Positions 1 to 5,286 of a stretch of 5,322 nt of DNA are shown here, one piece after another. Source of the DNA: Pseudomonadota bacterium. Its GTDB lineage: Bacteria; Pseudomonadota; Gammaproteobacteria; Acidiferrobacterales; Acidiferrobacteraceae. The first letter of the stretch is position 1. The number at the start of each line of letters is the position of its first letter. Where the stretch lies: assembly GCA_021797365.1 (NCBI GenBank), contig JAJZZU010000210.1, positions 1 to 5,322 of the forward strand, in the 5' to 3' direction. The notes beneath the pieces are model-generated. The model was given only the letters and a program-made list of their open reading frames with translations, had not been told where the DNA came from and made no database searches. Made by a program: the position numbers and the translations under genes.

Positions 1-53
1 AGTGCTATGCCCATGACGATGAGGGTAAGGGTCCTGGCGGACATTCCATTCAT
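1..53 (-). CDS. Possible start of an unidentified minus-strand gene with a signal-peptide-like N-terminus (leaves the window)
   Basis: Read on the minus strand from ATG at 53-51 or 44-42, the frame gives MNGMSARTLTLIVMGIA and runs off the left edge. An Arg followed by a hydrophobic run is what a signal peptide or first membrane segment looks like, but fewer than 20 codons are visible. No clear Shine-Dalgarno sequence precedes either ATG. The aligned block at 2301-2339 keeps this ATG, but substitutions replace two Leu with Pro, so that copy would be degenerate. The plus strand of the same DNA reads as a His/Gly-rich tail ending at 92, so even the strand is uncertain. Confidence 0.22.
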   Translation of the reverse strand, partial: MNGMSARTLTLIVMGIA

Positions 54-216
54 GGAAATGGCGCAGGCCAAGGCTTGCGCTTGATGGGTTGAGGAGGGAG
101 AGGGGTGGGTGGCGCGCGTTTTGGCGCCTCGCCCCATGCCTTCCATCCCCCCGTCCATTCGGCTTGCGATTGCTTCGATGCCCGGATGTCCCGCGTCATC
201 CCTTTGGTCGGAGGCC

Positions 217-252
217 GGCCGTTATTTCCGGGGCGGGCAACGGCCATCCGTT
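217..252. other. Overlapping inverted repeats with two alternative hairpins, copy 1
   Basis: GGCCGTT (217-223) pairs perfectly with AACGGCC (239-245) across a 15-base loop. The same AACGG (239-243) can instead pair with CCGTT (248-252) across a 4-base loop, so the two stems exclude each other. No T-run follows, so this is not a standard intrinsic terminator. Whether the stretch is transcribed is unknown, because the predicted vapB promoter lies downstream of it. Confidence 0.35.
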
Positions 253-372
253 AAACATAGAATATGACGAAGACCGGCTGGCGCTACCCGTCCAGCGCAC
301 AGCCCTCAAAAGGCGTGCTGGATTACGCCAAGGTAAGTCATGCCATTGCCGATGTTCAGATGTCCGGCGGGA

Positions 373-401
373 TTGTAGTGATGCCTAGTTTGATGTAAAT
401 T
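373..401 (+). promoter_or_regulatory. Predicted vapBC promoter, copy 1
   Basis: TTGTAG (373-378) and TAAATT (396-401) are separated by 17 bases. Each matches the sigma-70 consensus at four of six positions. The -10 lies inside the palindrome at 390-409, so a protein bound there would block RNA polymerase. The vapB ATG begins 30 bases after the -10. Confidence 0.5.
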
Positions 402-409
402 TGCATCAA
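390..409. promoter_or_regulatory. Probable VapB/VapBC operator palindrome, copy 1
   Basis: TTGATGTAAATTTGCATCAA is an inverted repeat of two 10-base arms with a single mismatched pair. It lies 21 bases before the vapB start and covers the predicted -10. Ribbon-helix-helix antitoxins bind palindromes at this location as dimers, and toxin-antitoxin complexes usually tighten the binding. Binding itself is inferred. Confidence 0.65.
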
Positions 410-430
410 TTGTGAGACGGAGATACCGCT

Positions 431-637
431 ATGCGAACCACGGTCACCATTGATGATGCCATTTACCAGAAAGCACTGGAAATGGCTGACCCGAACATGG
501 ATAGGGCGGATATCTTCCGGGAGGCTATGAAAACGTACGTGCGGGTTCAGGCCGCTAAGCGTCTTGCCGCTCTGGGCGGCGCCGCGCCTGACATGCAGGA
601 TGTGCCGCGTCGGCGCGAAGAGCCTGCGGCCGGATGA
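431..637 (+). CDS. vapB: VapB-type antitoxin (ribbon-helix-helix), copy 1
   Basis: This is the antitoxin of a type II toxin-antitoxin pair. It binds and inhibits the VapC nuclease and represses its own operon. The 68-residue protein has the VapB layout: a beta strand at about residues 2-8 (RTTVTID) for DNA contact, helix 1 at about 9-19, and helix 2 at about 24-47, which together form the dimer fold. The C-terminal arm contains the family-typical APDMQDVPRRR (52-62), which in known complexes lies in the toxin active-site groove. The start is supported by GGAG at 419-422, eight bases before the ATG. The stop overlaps the vapC start by four bases (ATGA), so translation is coupled. Length is normal and nothing is missing. 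The family assignment is firm; the cognate partner is inferred from the overlap. Confidence 0.92.
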   Translation: MRTTVTIDDAIYQKALEMADPNMDRADIFREAMKTYVRVQAAKRLAALGGAAPDMQDVPRRREEPAAG

Positions 638-1014
638 GTGTGCTCGTCGACACATCGGTATGGGTGGACCACTTCAGGAACCGCAACGATGTTTTGGTGA
701 GGCTGATCGAGGCGGATATGGCACTGACTCATCCGATGGTCGTGGCCGAGCTGGCCTGCGGAACACCACCTGCGCCGCGTACCCAAACGCTTGGCGACAT
801 CGATCTCCTGCGGCCTTGCAACCAGGCGAGCCTGGCTGAAGTACGGGATTTCATTGAGCGGGAAAAGCTCTACGGGCTCGGGTGCGGATTGGTGGACATC
901 GCGCTTCTTACGTCCGCGCTGCTGACGTCAGGCGCCAGCTTGTGGACGTTGGATAAGCGCCTGATGGGTCTGGCAGAGCGTTTCGATGTGGTCTACCGGC
1001 CCCTACCGCACTAA
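634..1014 (+). CDS. vapC: VapC toxin, PIN-domain ribonuclease, copy 1
   Basis: This is the toxin of the VapBC pair, a Mg2+-dependent PIN-domain endoribonuclease. Characterised relatives cut initiator tRNA or the sarcin-ricin loop of 23S rRNA; the target here cannot be read from sequence. The 126-residue protein spans the whole domain and keeps the acidic residues expected for metal binding: Asp6 in LVDTSVWVD, Glu39 in VVAELACG, Asp88 in GLVDIALLTSA and Asp107 in LWTLDKRL. It therefore looks active. The ATG lies within the last codons of vapB, and the upstream sequence is only weakly purine-rich, consistent with translational coupling that keeps toxin below antitoxin. No T-rich terminator follows. 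Downstream genes converge on it from the minus strand. Confidence 0.93.
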   Translation: MSVLVDTSVWVDHFRNRNDVLVRLIEADMALTHPMVVAELACGTPPAPRTQTLGDIDLLRPCNQASLAEVRDFIEREKLYGLGCGLVDIALLTSALLTSGASLWTLDKRLMGLAERFDVVYRPLPH

Positions 1015-1116
1015 GACAGCTGAGCACGACAATGGGCCCGCAGGGTGAGCCTGGGTTGGATGGCGCCCCACTGATCCACGGCAAGCCCGGCGCGGCGAAG
1101 CGTAAACTCGACGTAA

Positions 1117-1330
1117 CTATTCGCCCGGTTCCGCGTATAGCTCACCAGAAAGCGCCATTGGGATGGCGATCAGGGGATTCGCCGGGGTAGGCCTTGGTCT
1201 GCAGGTCGCTGGAGATGCGCGAGTAGGCCTGGGCGTACTCGGCCTTGCGGAGGCAGCCGGACACCTTCTGTTTCATTGTGCTCATGCGCAGATCACGCCC
1301 GGCGCGGTTGTTCGTGAACGGCCGGGGCAA
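1117..1330 (-). mobile_element. IS66-family transposase C-terminal remnant, frameshifted, copy 1
   Basis: A minus-strand frame starting near 1330 reads FTNNRAGRDLRMSTMKQKVSG, then SGCLRKAEYAQAYSRI. This matches the C-terminal block of IS66 transposases, usually F-T/D-N-N-x-A-E-R-D-L-R-M followed by K-Q-K-x-S-G-C. The Glu normally found in N-x-A-E-R is Gly here (codon about 1298-1300). Near 1171-1176, beside a run of four G, homology moves to the next frame and continues LIAIPMALSGELYAEPGE to a stop at 1117-1119, so a frameshift is needed. Everything upstream of the FTNN block, including the rest of the catalytic domain, is absent. It cannot make an active transposase. It begins about 15 bases past the TDT stop codon and in the same frame as that gene. 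Confidence 0.78.
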
Positions 1331-1345
1331 GGCGGGCCGCCCGCT

Positions 1346-2170
1346 TCAGCTAGGGCGCGCAGGGGATTCCGGCAGGCGCGGCCGACCGAAGTCGCGCACG
1401 AGTTCGTGGATGAGTCCGGCGAAGGTGAGACTCCAAGCGAAGAGCGCGATCGCGAGCAGGTAGGGCGTGACGGGTGCGAGCAGGGGCAGGTCGACGGCCT
1501 GCGAGAGGCGTATCGTGCAGGCCGTATACATGCCGAGTGGGAACACCATACCCCAGTATTGCGGGCTGTAGCGCAACGGGAAGTGTCGGTACAGGTGGCG
1601 CCAGACGCCGAGGATCAGGAGCAGCGGGATCCACCAGGTGGCGGTCGCCCAGAAGTACAGGGTGAGGCCCTTCAGGAACGGCAGGATGGCGGTGAGTAGG
1701 GACGAGCGCCCGGCGTTCATGATCAAGGTGGCGCCGGCCAGCGTCGTGATCGCCACCGCCCCCATGTTGATCCAGTACGGTGGCGTGAGCTCGGCCGGTG
1801 TCAGCCGGAAGAATGTGAAGCGGTACAGGATCAGCGGGATGATGGTGAGGTACGTCATGCAGCCCATGAGATACATGATGAGCGCGAAGGTCACGAGGGC
1901 CGTCTTATAGGCCCCGGCGGTGGGCAAGAGCAGGGTGCTCAGGATGGCGATCGACTGCGAGCCTACGGTGGCGATGAGCCAGGCGCCGTTGATGCCGGTC
2001 TCGAGGTCGGGCTTGACCCCGCGCAGGGTCACGGCCGCGAAGAATGCGTATATGACCGTAAACGACAGGGTGACACCCACGCCCCATAGGATCCATGCCA
2101 CGCCGTTCTCATGTCCTATGACTACGAACTGGGTGCCGAGCACGCAACTGCCGGCGATCGATGTGAAAAA
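1346..2170 (-). pseudogene. TDT/TehA-like transporter, 5'-truncated by the duplication junction
   Basis: This is codons 95-368 of the carrier that is complete at 3639-4745, with the same residues and stop. At 2171/2172 the coding sequence is replaced by unrelated junction DNA. Read upstream in frame, it gives about fourteen foreign codons and then a TAG at 2213-2215 with no ATG. The first two membrane segments and the N-terminal tail are therefore lost, along with the ribosome-binding site and the link to moaA. A GTG at codon 104 (2141-2143) could open a 265-codon frame, but the protein would lack two of ten helices, so I treat the copy as non-functional. Confidence 0.85.
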
Positions 2171-2171
2171 C

Positions 2172-2399
2172 TTTCGACATCCCCCGGCTTGTTGGGCCGC
2201 AGGCCATGCGGTCTACCATGTCCGGCCTGCCATGGGCGGGGCGCATCCCGCGCCAAGTCACGGCGGGCTCCCTGGGGGTGGGCGTCATGGACGCGGTCAC
2301 GCCCATGACGATGGGGATAGGGGTCGTGGCGGCCATCCCCATTAGGGAGGCGCCAGTCCCTCAAGGCCTGGCTTGGAGAGGTTCCAGGGCGTGGAGAGG
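2172..2399. other. Junction segment between the two repeat copies, diverged relative of the left edge
   Basis: This 228-base stretch separates the broken TDT gene from the second perfect copy. From about 2293 onward it aligns with 1-106; the best block is 2301-2339 against 9-47 (six differences in 39 bases, no gap), and similarity is weaker and gapped after that. The minus strand is open from 2342 and reads MGMAATTPIPIVMGVTAS, parallel to the possible start at the left edge but with Pro interruptions. The plus strand reads as a Gly/His-rich tail ending at 2345 (HGRGHAHDDGDRGRGGHPH). I recognise neither product. It also contains a perfect 8-bp inverted repeat. Confidence 0.5.
2283..2310. other. 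Perfect 8-bp inverted repeat in the junction segment
   Basis: CGTCATGG (2283-2290) is the reverse complement of CCATGACG (2303-2310), with a 12-base loop. No T-run follows on either strand, so terminator function is not indicated. The right arm is conserved at 11-18; the partner arm there would lie outside the window. Confidence 0.35.
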
Positions 2400-2509
2400 G
2401 GGTGGCGCGCGTTTTGGCGCCTCGCCCCATGCCTTCCATCCCCCCGTCCATTCGGCTTGCGATTGCTTCGATGCCCGGATGTCCCGCGTCATCCCTTTGG
2501 TCGGAGGCC

Positions 2510-2545
2510 GGCCGTTATTTCCGGGGCGGGCAACGGCCATCCGTT
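2510..2545. other. Overlapping inverted repeats with two alternative hairpins, copy 2
   Basis: Stem 2510-2516 with 2532-2538 competes with stem 2532-2536 with 2541-2545. The bases are unchanged from copy 1. Confidence 0.35.
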
Positions 2546-2665
2546 AAACATAGAATATGACGAAGACCGGCTGGCGCTACCCGTCCAGCGCACAGCCCTC
2601 AAAAGGCGTGCTGGATTACGCCAAGGTAAGTCATGCCATTGCCGATGTTCAGATGTCCGGCGGGA

Positions 2666-2694
2666 TTGTAGTGATGCCTAGTTTGATGTAAATT
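2666..2694 (+). promoter_or_regulatory. Predicted vapBC promoter, copy 2
   Basis: TTGTAG and TAAATT with a 17-base spacer, unchanged from copy 1. The second module should therefore be transcribed independently of the first. Confidence 0.5.
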
Positions 2695-2702
2695 TGCATC
2701 AA
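2683..2702. promoter_or_regulatory. Probable VapB/VapBC operator palindrome, copy 2
   Basis: The same 20-bp near-palindrome sits before the second vapB. If both copies are real, VapB made from either locus would repress both, so the modules would be cross-regulated. Confidence 0.65.
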
Positions 2703-2723
2703 TTGTGAGACGGAGATACCGCT

Positions 2724-2930
2724 ATGCGAACCACGGTCACCATTGATGATGCCATTTACCAGAAAGCACTGGAAATGGCTGACCCGAACATGGATAGGGC
2801 GGATATCTTCCGGGAGGCTATGAAAACGTACGTGCGGGTTCAGGCCGCTAAGCGTCTTGCCGCTCTGGGCGGCGCCGCGCCTGACATGCAGGATGTGCCG
2901 CGTCGGCGCGAAGAGCCTGCGGCCGGATGA
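2724..2930 (+). CDS. vapB: VapB-type antitoxin (ribbon-helix-helix), copy 2
   Basis: This protein is residue-for-residue the same as the one at 431-637: a 68-residue ribbon-helix-helix N-terminus plus the APDMQDVPRRR toxin-binding arm. GGAG lies eight bases before the ATG. It overlaps its vapC by four bases. Each antitoxin should neutralise either toxin, so the two loci act as extra gene dosage rather than as separate addiction modules. There is no sign of the divergence expected if the copies had separated long ago. Confidence 0.92.
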   Translation: MRTTVTIDDAIYQKALEMADPNMDRADIFREAMKTYVRVQAAKRLAALGGAAPDMQDVPRRREEPAAG

Positions 2931-3307
2931 GTGTGCTCGTCGACACATCGGTATGGGTGGACCACTTCAGGAACCGCAACGATGTTTTGGTGAGGCTGAT
3001 CGAGGCGGATATGGCACTGACTCATCCGATGGTCGTGGCCGAGCTGGCCTGCGGAACACCACCTGCGCCGCGTACCCAAACGCTTGGCGACATCGATCTC
3101 CTGCGGCCTTGCAACCAGGCGAGCCTGGCTGAAGTACGGGATTTCATTGAGCGGGAAAAGCTCTACGGGCTCGGGTGCGGATTGGTGGACATCGCGCTTC
3201 TTACGTCCGCGCTGCTGACGTCAGGCGCCAGCTTGTGGACGTTGGATAAGCGCCTGATGGGTCTGGCAGAGCGTTTCGATGTGGTCTACCGGCCCCTACC
3301 GCACTAA
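2927..3307 (+). CDS. vapC: VapC toxin, PIN-domain ribonuclease, copy 2
   Basis: This is identical to the toxin at 634-1014, with Asp6, Glu39, Asp88 and Asp107 all intact, so both copies are predicted active. It starts within the vapB stop region (ATGA). The 3' end faces the second IS66 scrap and the full-length TDT gene, which are transcribed toward it. No terminator is obvious between them, so convergent read-through is possible. Its RNA target cannot be predicted from this sequence. Confidence 0.93.
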   Translation: MSVLVDTSVWVDHFRNRNDVLVRLIEADMALTHPMVVAELACGTPPAPRTQTLGDIDLLRPCNQASLAEVRDFIEREKLYGLGCGLVDIALLTSALLTSGASLWTLDKRLMGLAERFDVVYRPLPH

Positions 3308-3409
3308 GACAGCTGAGCACGACAATGGGCCCGCAGGGTGAGCCTGGGTTGGATGGCGCCCCACTGATCCACGGCAAGCCCGGCGCGGCGAAGCGTAAAC
3401 TCGACGTAA

Positions 3410-3623
3410 CTATTCGCCCGGTTCCGCGTATAGCTCACCAGAAAGCGCCATTGGGATGGCGATCAGGGGATTCGCCGGGGTAGGCCTTGGTCTGCAGGTC
3501 GCTGGAGATGCGCGAGTAGGCCTGGGCGTACTCGGCCTTGCGGAGGCAGCCGGACACCTTCTGTTTCATTGTGCTCATGCGCAGATCACGCCCGGCGCGG
3601 TTGTTCGTGAACGGCCGGGGCAA
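3410..3623 (-). mobile_element. IS66-family transposase C-terminal remnant, frameshifted, copy 2
   Basis: This is the same broken fragment as at 1117-1330, with the same Glu-to-Gly change in the N-x-A-E-R motif and the same frame jump near 3464-3469. Sharing both lesions shows that decay happened before the duplication. It begins about 15 bases after the stop of the intact TDT gene, which fits an old insertion just downstream of that gene that later eroded. Confidence 0.78.
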
Positions 3624-3638
3624 GGCGGGCCGCCCGCT

Positions 3639-4745
3639 TCAGCTAGGGCGCGCAGGGGATTCCGGCAGGCGCGGCCGACCGAAGTCGCGCACGAGTTCGT
3701 GGATGAGTCCGGCGAAGGTGAGACTCCAAGCGAAGAGCGCGATCGCGAGCAGGTAGGGCGTGACGGGTGCGAGCAGGGGCAGGTCGACGGCCTGCGAGAG
3801 GCGTATCGTGCAGGCCGTATACATGCCGAGTGGGAACACCATACCCCAGTATTGCGGGCTGTAGCGCAACGGGAAGTGTCGGTACAGGTGGCGCCAGACG
3901 CCGAGGATCAGGAGCAGCGGGATCCACCAGGTGGCGGTCGCCCAGAAGTACAGGGTGAGGCCCTTCAGGAACGGCAGGATGGCGGTGAGTAGGGACGAGC
4001 GCCCGGCGTTCATGATCAAGGTGGCGCCGGCCAGCGTCGTGATCGCCACCGCCCCCATGTTGATCCAGTACGGTGGCGTGAGCTCGGCCGGTGTCAGCCG
4101 GAAGAATGTGAAGCGGTACAGGATCAGCGGGATGATGGTGAGGTACGTCATGCAGCCCATGAGATACATGATGAGCGCGAAGGTCACGAGGGCCGTCTTA
4201 TAGGCCCCGGCGGTGGGCAAGAGCAGGGTGCTCAGGATGGCGATCGACTGCGAGCCTACGGTGGCGATGAGCCAGGCGCCGTTGATGCCGGTCTCGAGGT
4301 CGGGCTTGACCCCGCGCAGGGTCACGGCCGCGAAGAATGCGTATATGACCGTAAACGACAGGGTGACACCCACGCCCCATAGGATCCATGCCACGCCGTT
4401 CTCATGTCCTATGACTACGAACTGGGTGCCGAGCACGCAACTGCCGGCGATCGATGTGAAAAACCCCGGCCCCCGGGCGTGGTCGGTGAGGTCGGCGAGC
4501 ATGAGCCGCGGGTAGCCGATCAGGCGCGCCAGCATGAGCGTGGCGATGACCGCATAATTGACGATATTGAGCCGAAAGAGCGCCTGCGCGAGGACCGGCA
4601 GGCCGAGCATGCCGCAGGCCAGCGAGATAATGCCGGTGGCCATGATCAGCGCGAAATATCCCGGGAACAGTTCCCGCAGTCCGGCCTGCACCATGTGCCA
4701 AAGTCCGGTCGCGTACCCCACCTCATCGCTCGTGCCCCGTTCCAT
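3639..4745 (-). CDS. TDT-family (TehA/SLAC1-like) tellurite-resistance/dicarboxylate transporter
   Basis: This is an inner-membrane protein of the SLAC1/TehA/Mae1/Ssu1 fold, whose members carry anions such as C4-dicarboxylates, sulfite, nitrate or chloride; TehA was named for tellurite resistance. The 368-residue length is typical. I count ten hydrophobic segments, at about residues 30-50, 58-78, 95-115, 118-142, 155-176, 185-210, 228-247, 255-283, 297-317 and 327-348. Family-like stretches include FPGYFALIMATGI near the N-terminus, FFTSIAGSCVLGTQF, NGAWLIATVGSQS, PPYWINMGA and YSPQYWGMVFPLGMYT. The start is supported by GGAGG (4754-4758) eight bases before the ATG. It lies 14 bases downstream of moaA on the same strand, so the two are probably co-transcribed. 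The substrate cannot be assigned; I would not read it as proven tellurite resistance. Confidence 0.88.
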   Translation of the reverse strand: MERGTSDEVGYATGLWHMVQAGLRELFPGYFALIMATGIISLACGMLGLPVLAQALFRLNIVNYAVIATLMLARLIGYPRLMLADLTDHARGPGFFTSIAGSCVLGTQFVVIGHENGVAWILWGVGVTLSFTVIYAFFAAVTLRGVKPDLETGINGAWLIATVGSQSIAILSTLLLPTAGAYKTALVTFALIMYLMGCMTYLTIIPLILYRFTFFRLTPAELTPPYWINMGAVAITTLAGATLIMNAGRSSLLTAILPFLKGLTLYFWATATWWIPLLLILGVWRHLYRHFPLRYSPQYWGMVFPLGMYTACTIRLSQAVDLPLLAPVTPYLLAIALFAWSLTFAGLIHELVRDFGRPRLPESPARPS

Positions 4746-4753
4746 AAGATTCG

Positions 4754-4758
4754 CCTCC
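4754..4758 (-). promoter_or_regulatory. Ribosome-binding site of the TDT transporter
   Basis: GGAGG on the minus strand, eight bases before ATG 4745-4743, in the short gap after the moaA stop. It fixes the transporter start. The truncated copy at 1346-2170 has lost it. Confidence 0.75.
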
Positions 4759-4759
4759 G

Positions 4760-5286
4760 TCAGCCGCCGATGGCCATCATCCGCACCGAAACCGCGTGCG
4801 TGCCCGATCCGAACTCATGCCCCTTCGGCTTGTGGTGCATGACCTGGCGGCGGATGAGGGCTGTCAGCGCCTCATCGTCAAGACCCTGAACGAGTGCTGC
4901 GCGCAGATCCAAACTCTCCGTGTGTCCCAGGCAGTAGACGACTCGGCCACGCGCCGTAAGCCGCAGTCGATTACAGCTTGCGCAGAACTCTTGGCTCAAG
5001 GGGCTTATGAAGCCGATCTCGATCGCGCTGTTTGCAACCGCGAAACGCCGTGCCGGGCCGCTGTCGGGGGCCTGCGCGAGCGGCCGCAGTCGGTATTTTT
5101 GCGCCGGCTCGGCGTACACCGGGCAGTGTCGACATGATGGCGCGCGACGGCCTCGGCACCCGCGGTGCCAAGCGGCATGGCCTCGATGAAGCGAATATCA
5201 TATCCGTGGGTGAGCGCGAACGCGACGAGATCGGGCCACTCGGAGAGGTTCTGATCGCGCAGCAACATGACGTTTAGCCTGAGGTT
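4760..5286 (-). CDS. moaA: GTP 3',8-cyclase MoaA, 3' part with an apparent frameshift
   Basis: MoaA is a radical-SAM enzyme with two [4Fe-4S] clusters. It converts GTP to 3',8-cyclo-GTP, the first step of molybdenum cofactor synthesis. The visible part begins LRLNVMLLRDQNLSEW and continues DIRFIEAMPLGTAGAEAV. The second-cluster motif FCASC-x13-C has its Cys codons at 4982-4984, 4973-4975 and 4931-4933. The chain ends MMAIGG, keeping the C-terminal Gly-Gly that MoaA needs. Homology crosses frames at about 5117-5124: VARHHVDTAR is in one frame and VYAEPAQKYRLRPL in another, and one extra base in the CC at 5119-5120 would join them at normal spacing. This is a real frameshift mutation or a sequencing error. 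The radical-SAM CxxxCxxC half lies beyond the right edge. It is followed after 14 bases by the TDT transporter. Confidence 0.87.

Larger units (their letters stand above)
107..430. other. Non-coding leader upstream of vapBC, copy 1
   Basis: I recognise no convincing gene here. The stretch holds a pair of mutually exclusive small hairpins (217-252), a weak 44-codon plus-strand frame (264-398), and the vapB promoter and operator (373-409). The 44-codon frame begins at ATG 264, has no Shine-Dalgarno sequence, resembles nothing I know, and ends inside the operator, so I do not call it a gene. No tRNA, CRISPR or transposon end is visible. Confidence 0.5.
107..2171. repeat. 2,065-bp direct repeat, copy 1
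   Basis: This block matches 2400-4464 at a constant offset of 2293 bases. I found no mismatch where I compared the two, and genes in all frames translate identically. It carries the leader, vapB, vapC, the IS66 scrap and codons 95-368 of the TDT gene. Identity stops at 2171, where this copy continues TTTCGAC and copy 2 continues CCCGGCC, and it begins at 107, where the preceding base differs (T here, G in copy 2). No terminal inverted repeats or target-site duplication are visible at its ends, so it looks like a tandem duplication rather than a transposed unit. An assembly artefact cannot be excluded. Confidence 0.93.
2400..2723. other. Non-coding leader upstream of vapBC, copy 2
   Basis: Same content as 107-430: alternative hairpins at 2510-2545, a weak 44-codon frame at 2557-2691, and the promoter and operator at 2666-2702. 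The only difference from copy 1 is what precedes it, because the bases left of 2400 are diverged. Confidence 0.5.
2400..4464. repeat. 2,065-bp direct repeat, copy 2
   Basis: This is the second copy of the block at 107-2171. At its right end the TDT gene continues intact into single-copy DNA (4465-4745) and then moaA, so this end is probably the ancestral arrangement. At its left end the adjoining sequence (about 2293-2399) is similar to 1-106 but not identical. Zero divergence over 2 kb beside diverged flanks implies very recent duplication, gene conversion, or a merged assembly. Confidence 0.93.

Noticed and set aside
89..388. Plus-strand open frame from a TTG start through the vapBC leader
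   Set aside because: It has a rare start codon and Arg/Pro/Cys-rich composition, resembles no family, and runs into the vapB promoter region.
264..398. 44-codon plus-strand frame MTKTGWRYPSSAQ... upstream of vapB
   Set aside because: It has no Shine-Dalgarno sequence and no recognisable family, and its end lies inside the vapB promoter and operator. The good -10-like TAGAAT just before it lacks a usable -35.
1332..1344. GC-rich 5-bp hairpin just after the transporter stop, considered as a terminator
   Set aside because: The stem is short with a 3-base loop, and no T-run follows on the minus strand.
1163..1699. Long plus-strand open frame opposite the transporter gene (also at 3456-3992)
   Set aside because: It is antisense to a clear ten-helix membrane protein, has a charged, low-complexity composition typical of a GC-rich shadow frame, and lies partly over the IS66 remnant.
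107..2171. The repeat as a composite transposon or integron-like mobile unit
   Set aside because: No terminal inverted repeats, target duplications, intact transposase or integrase are visible. The only transposase sequence is a broken scrap shared by both copies.
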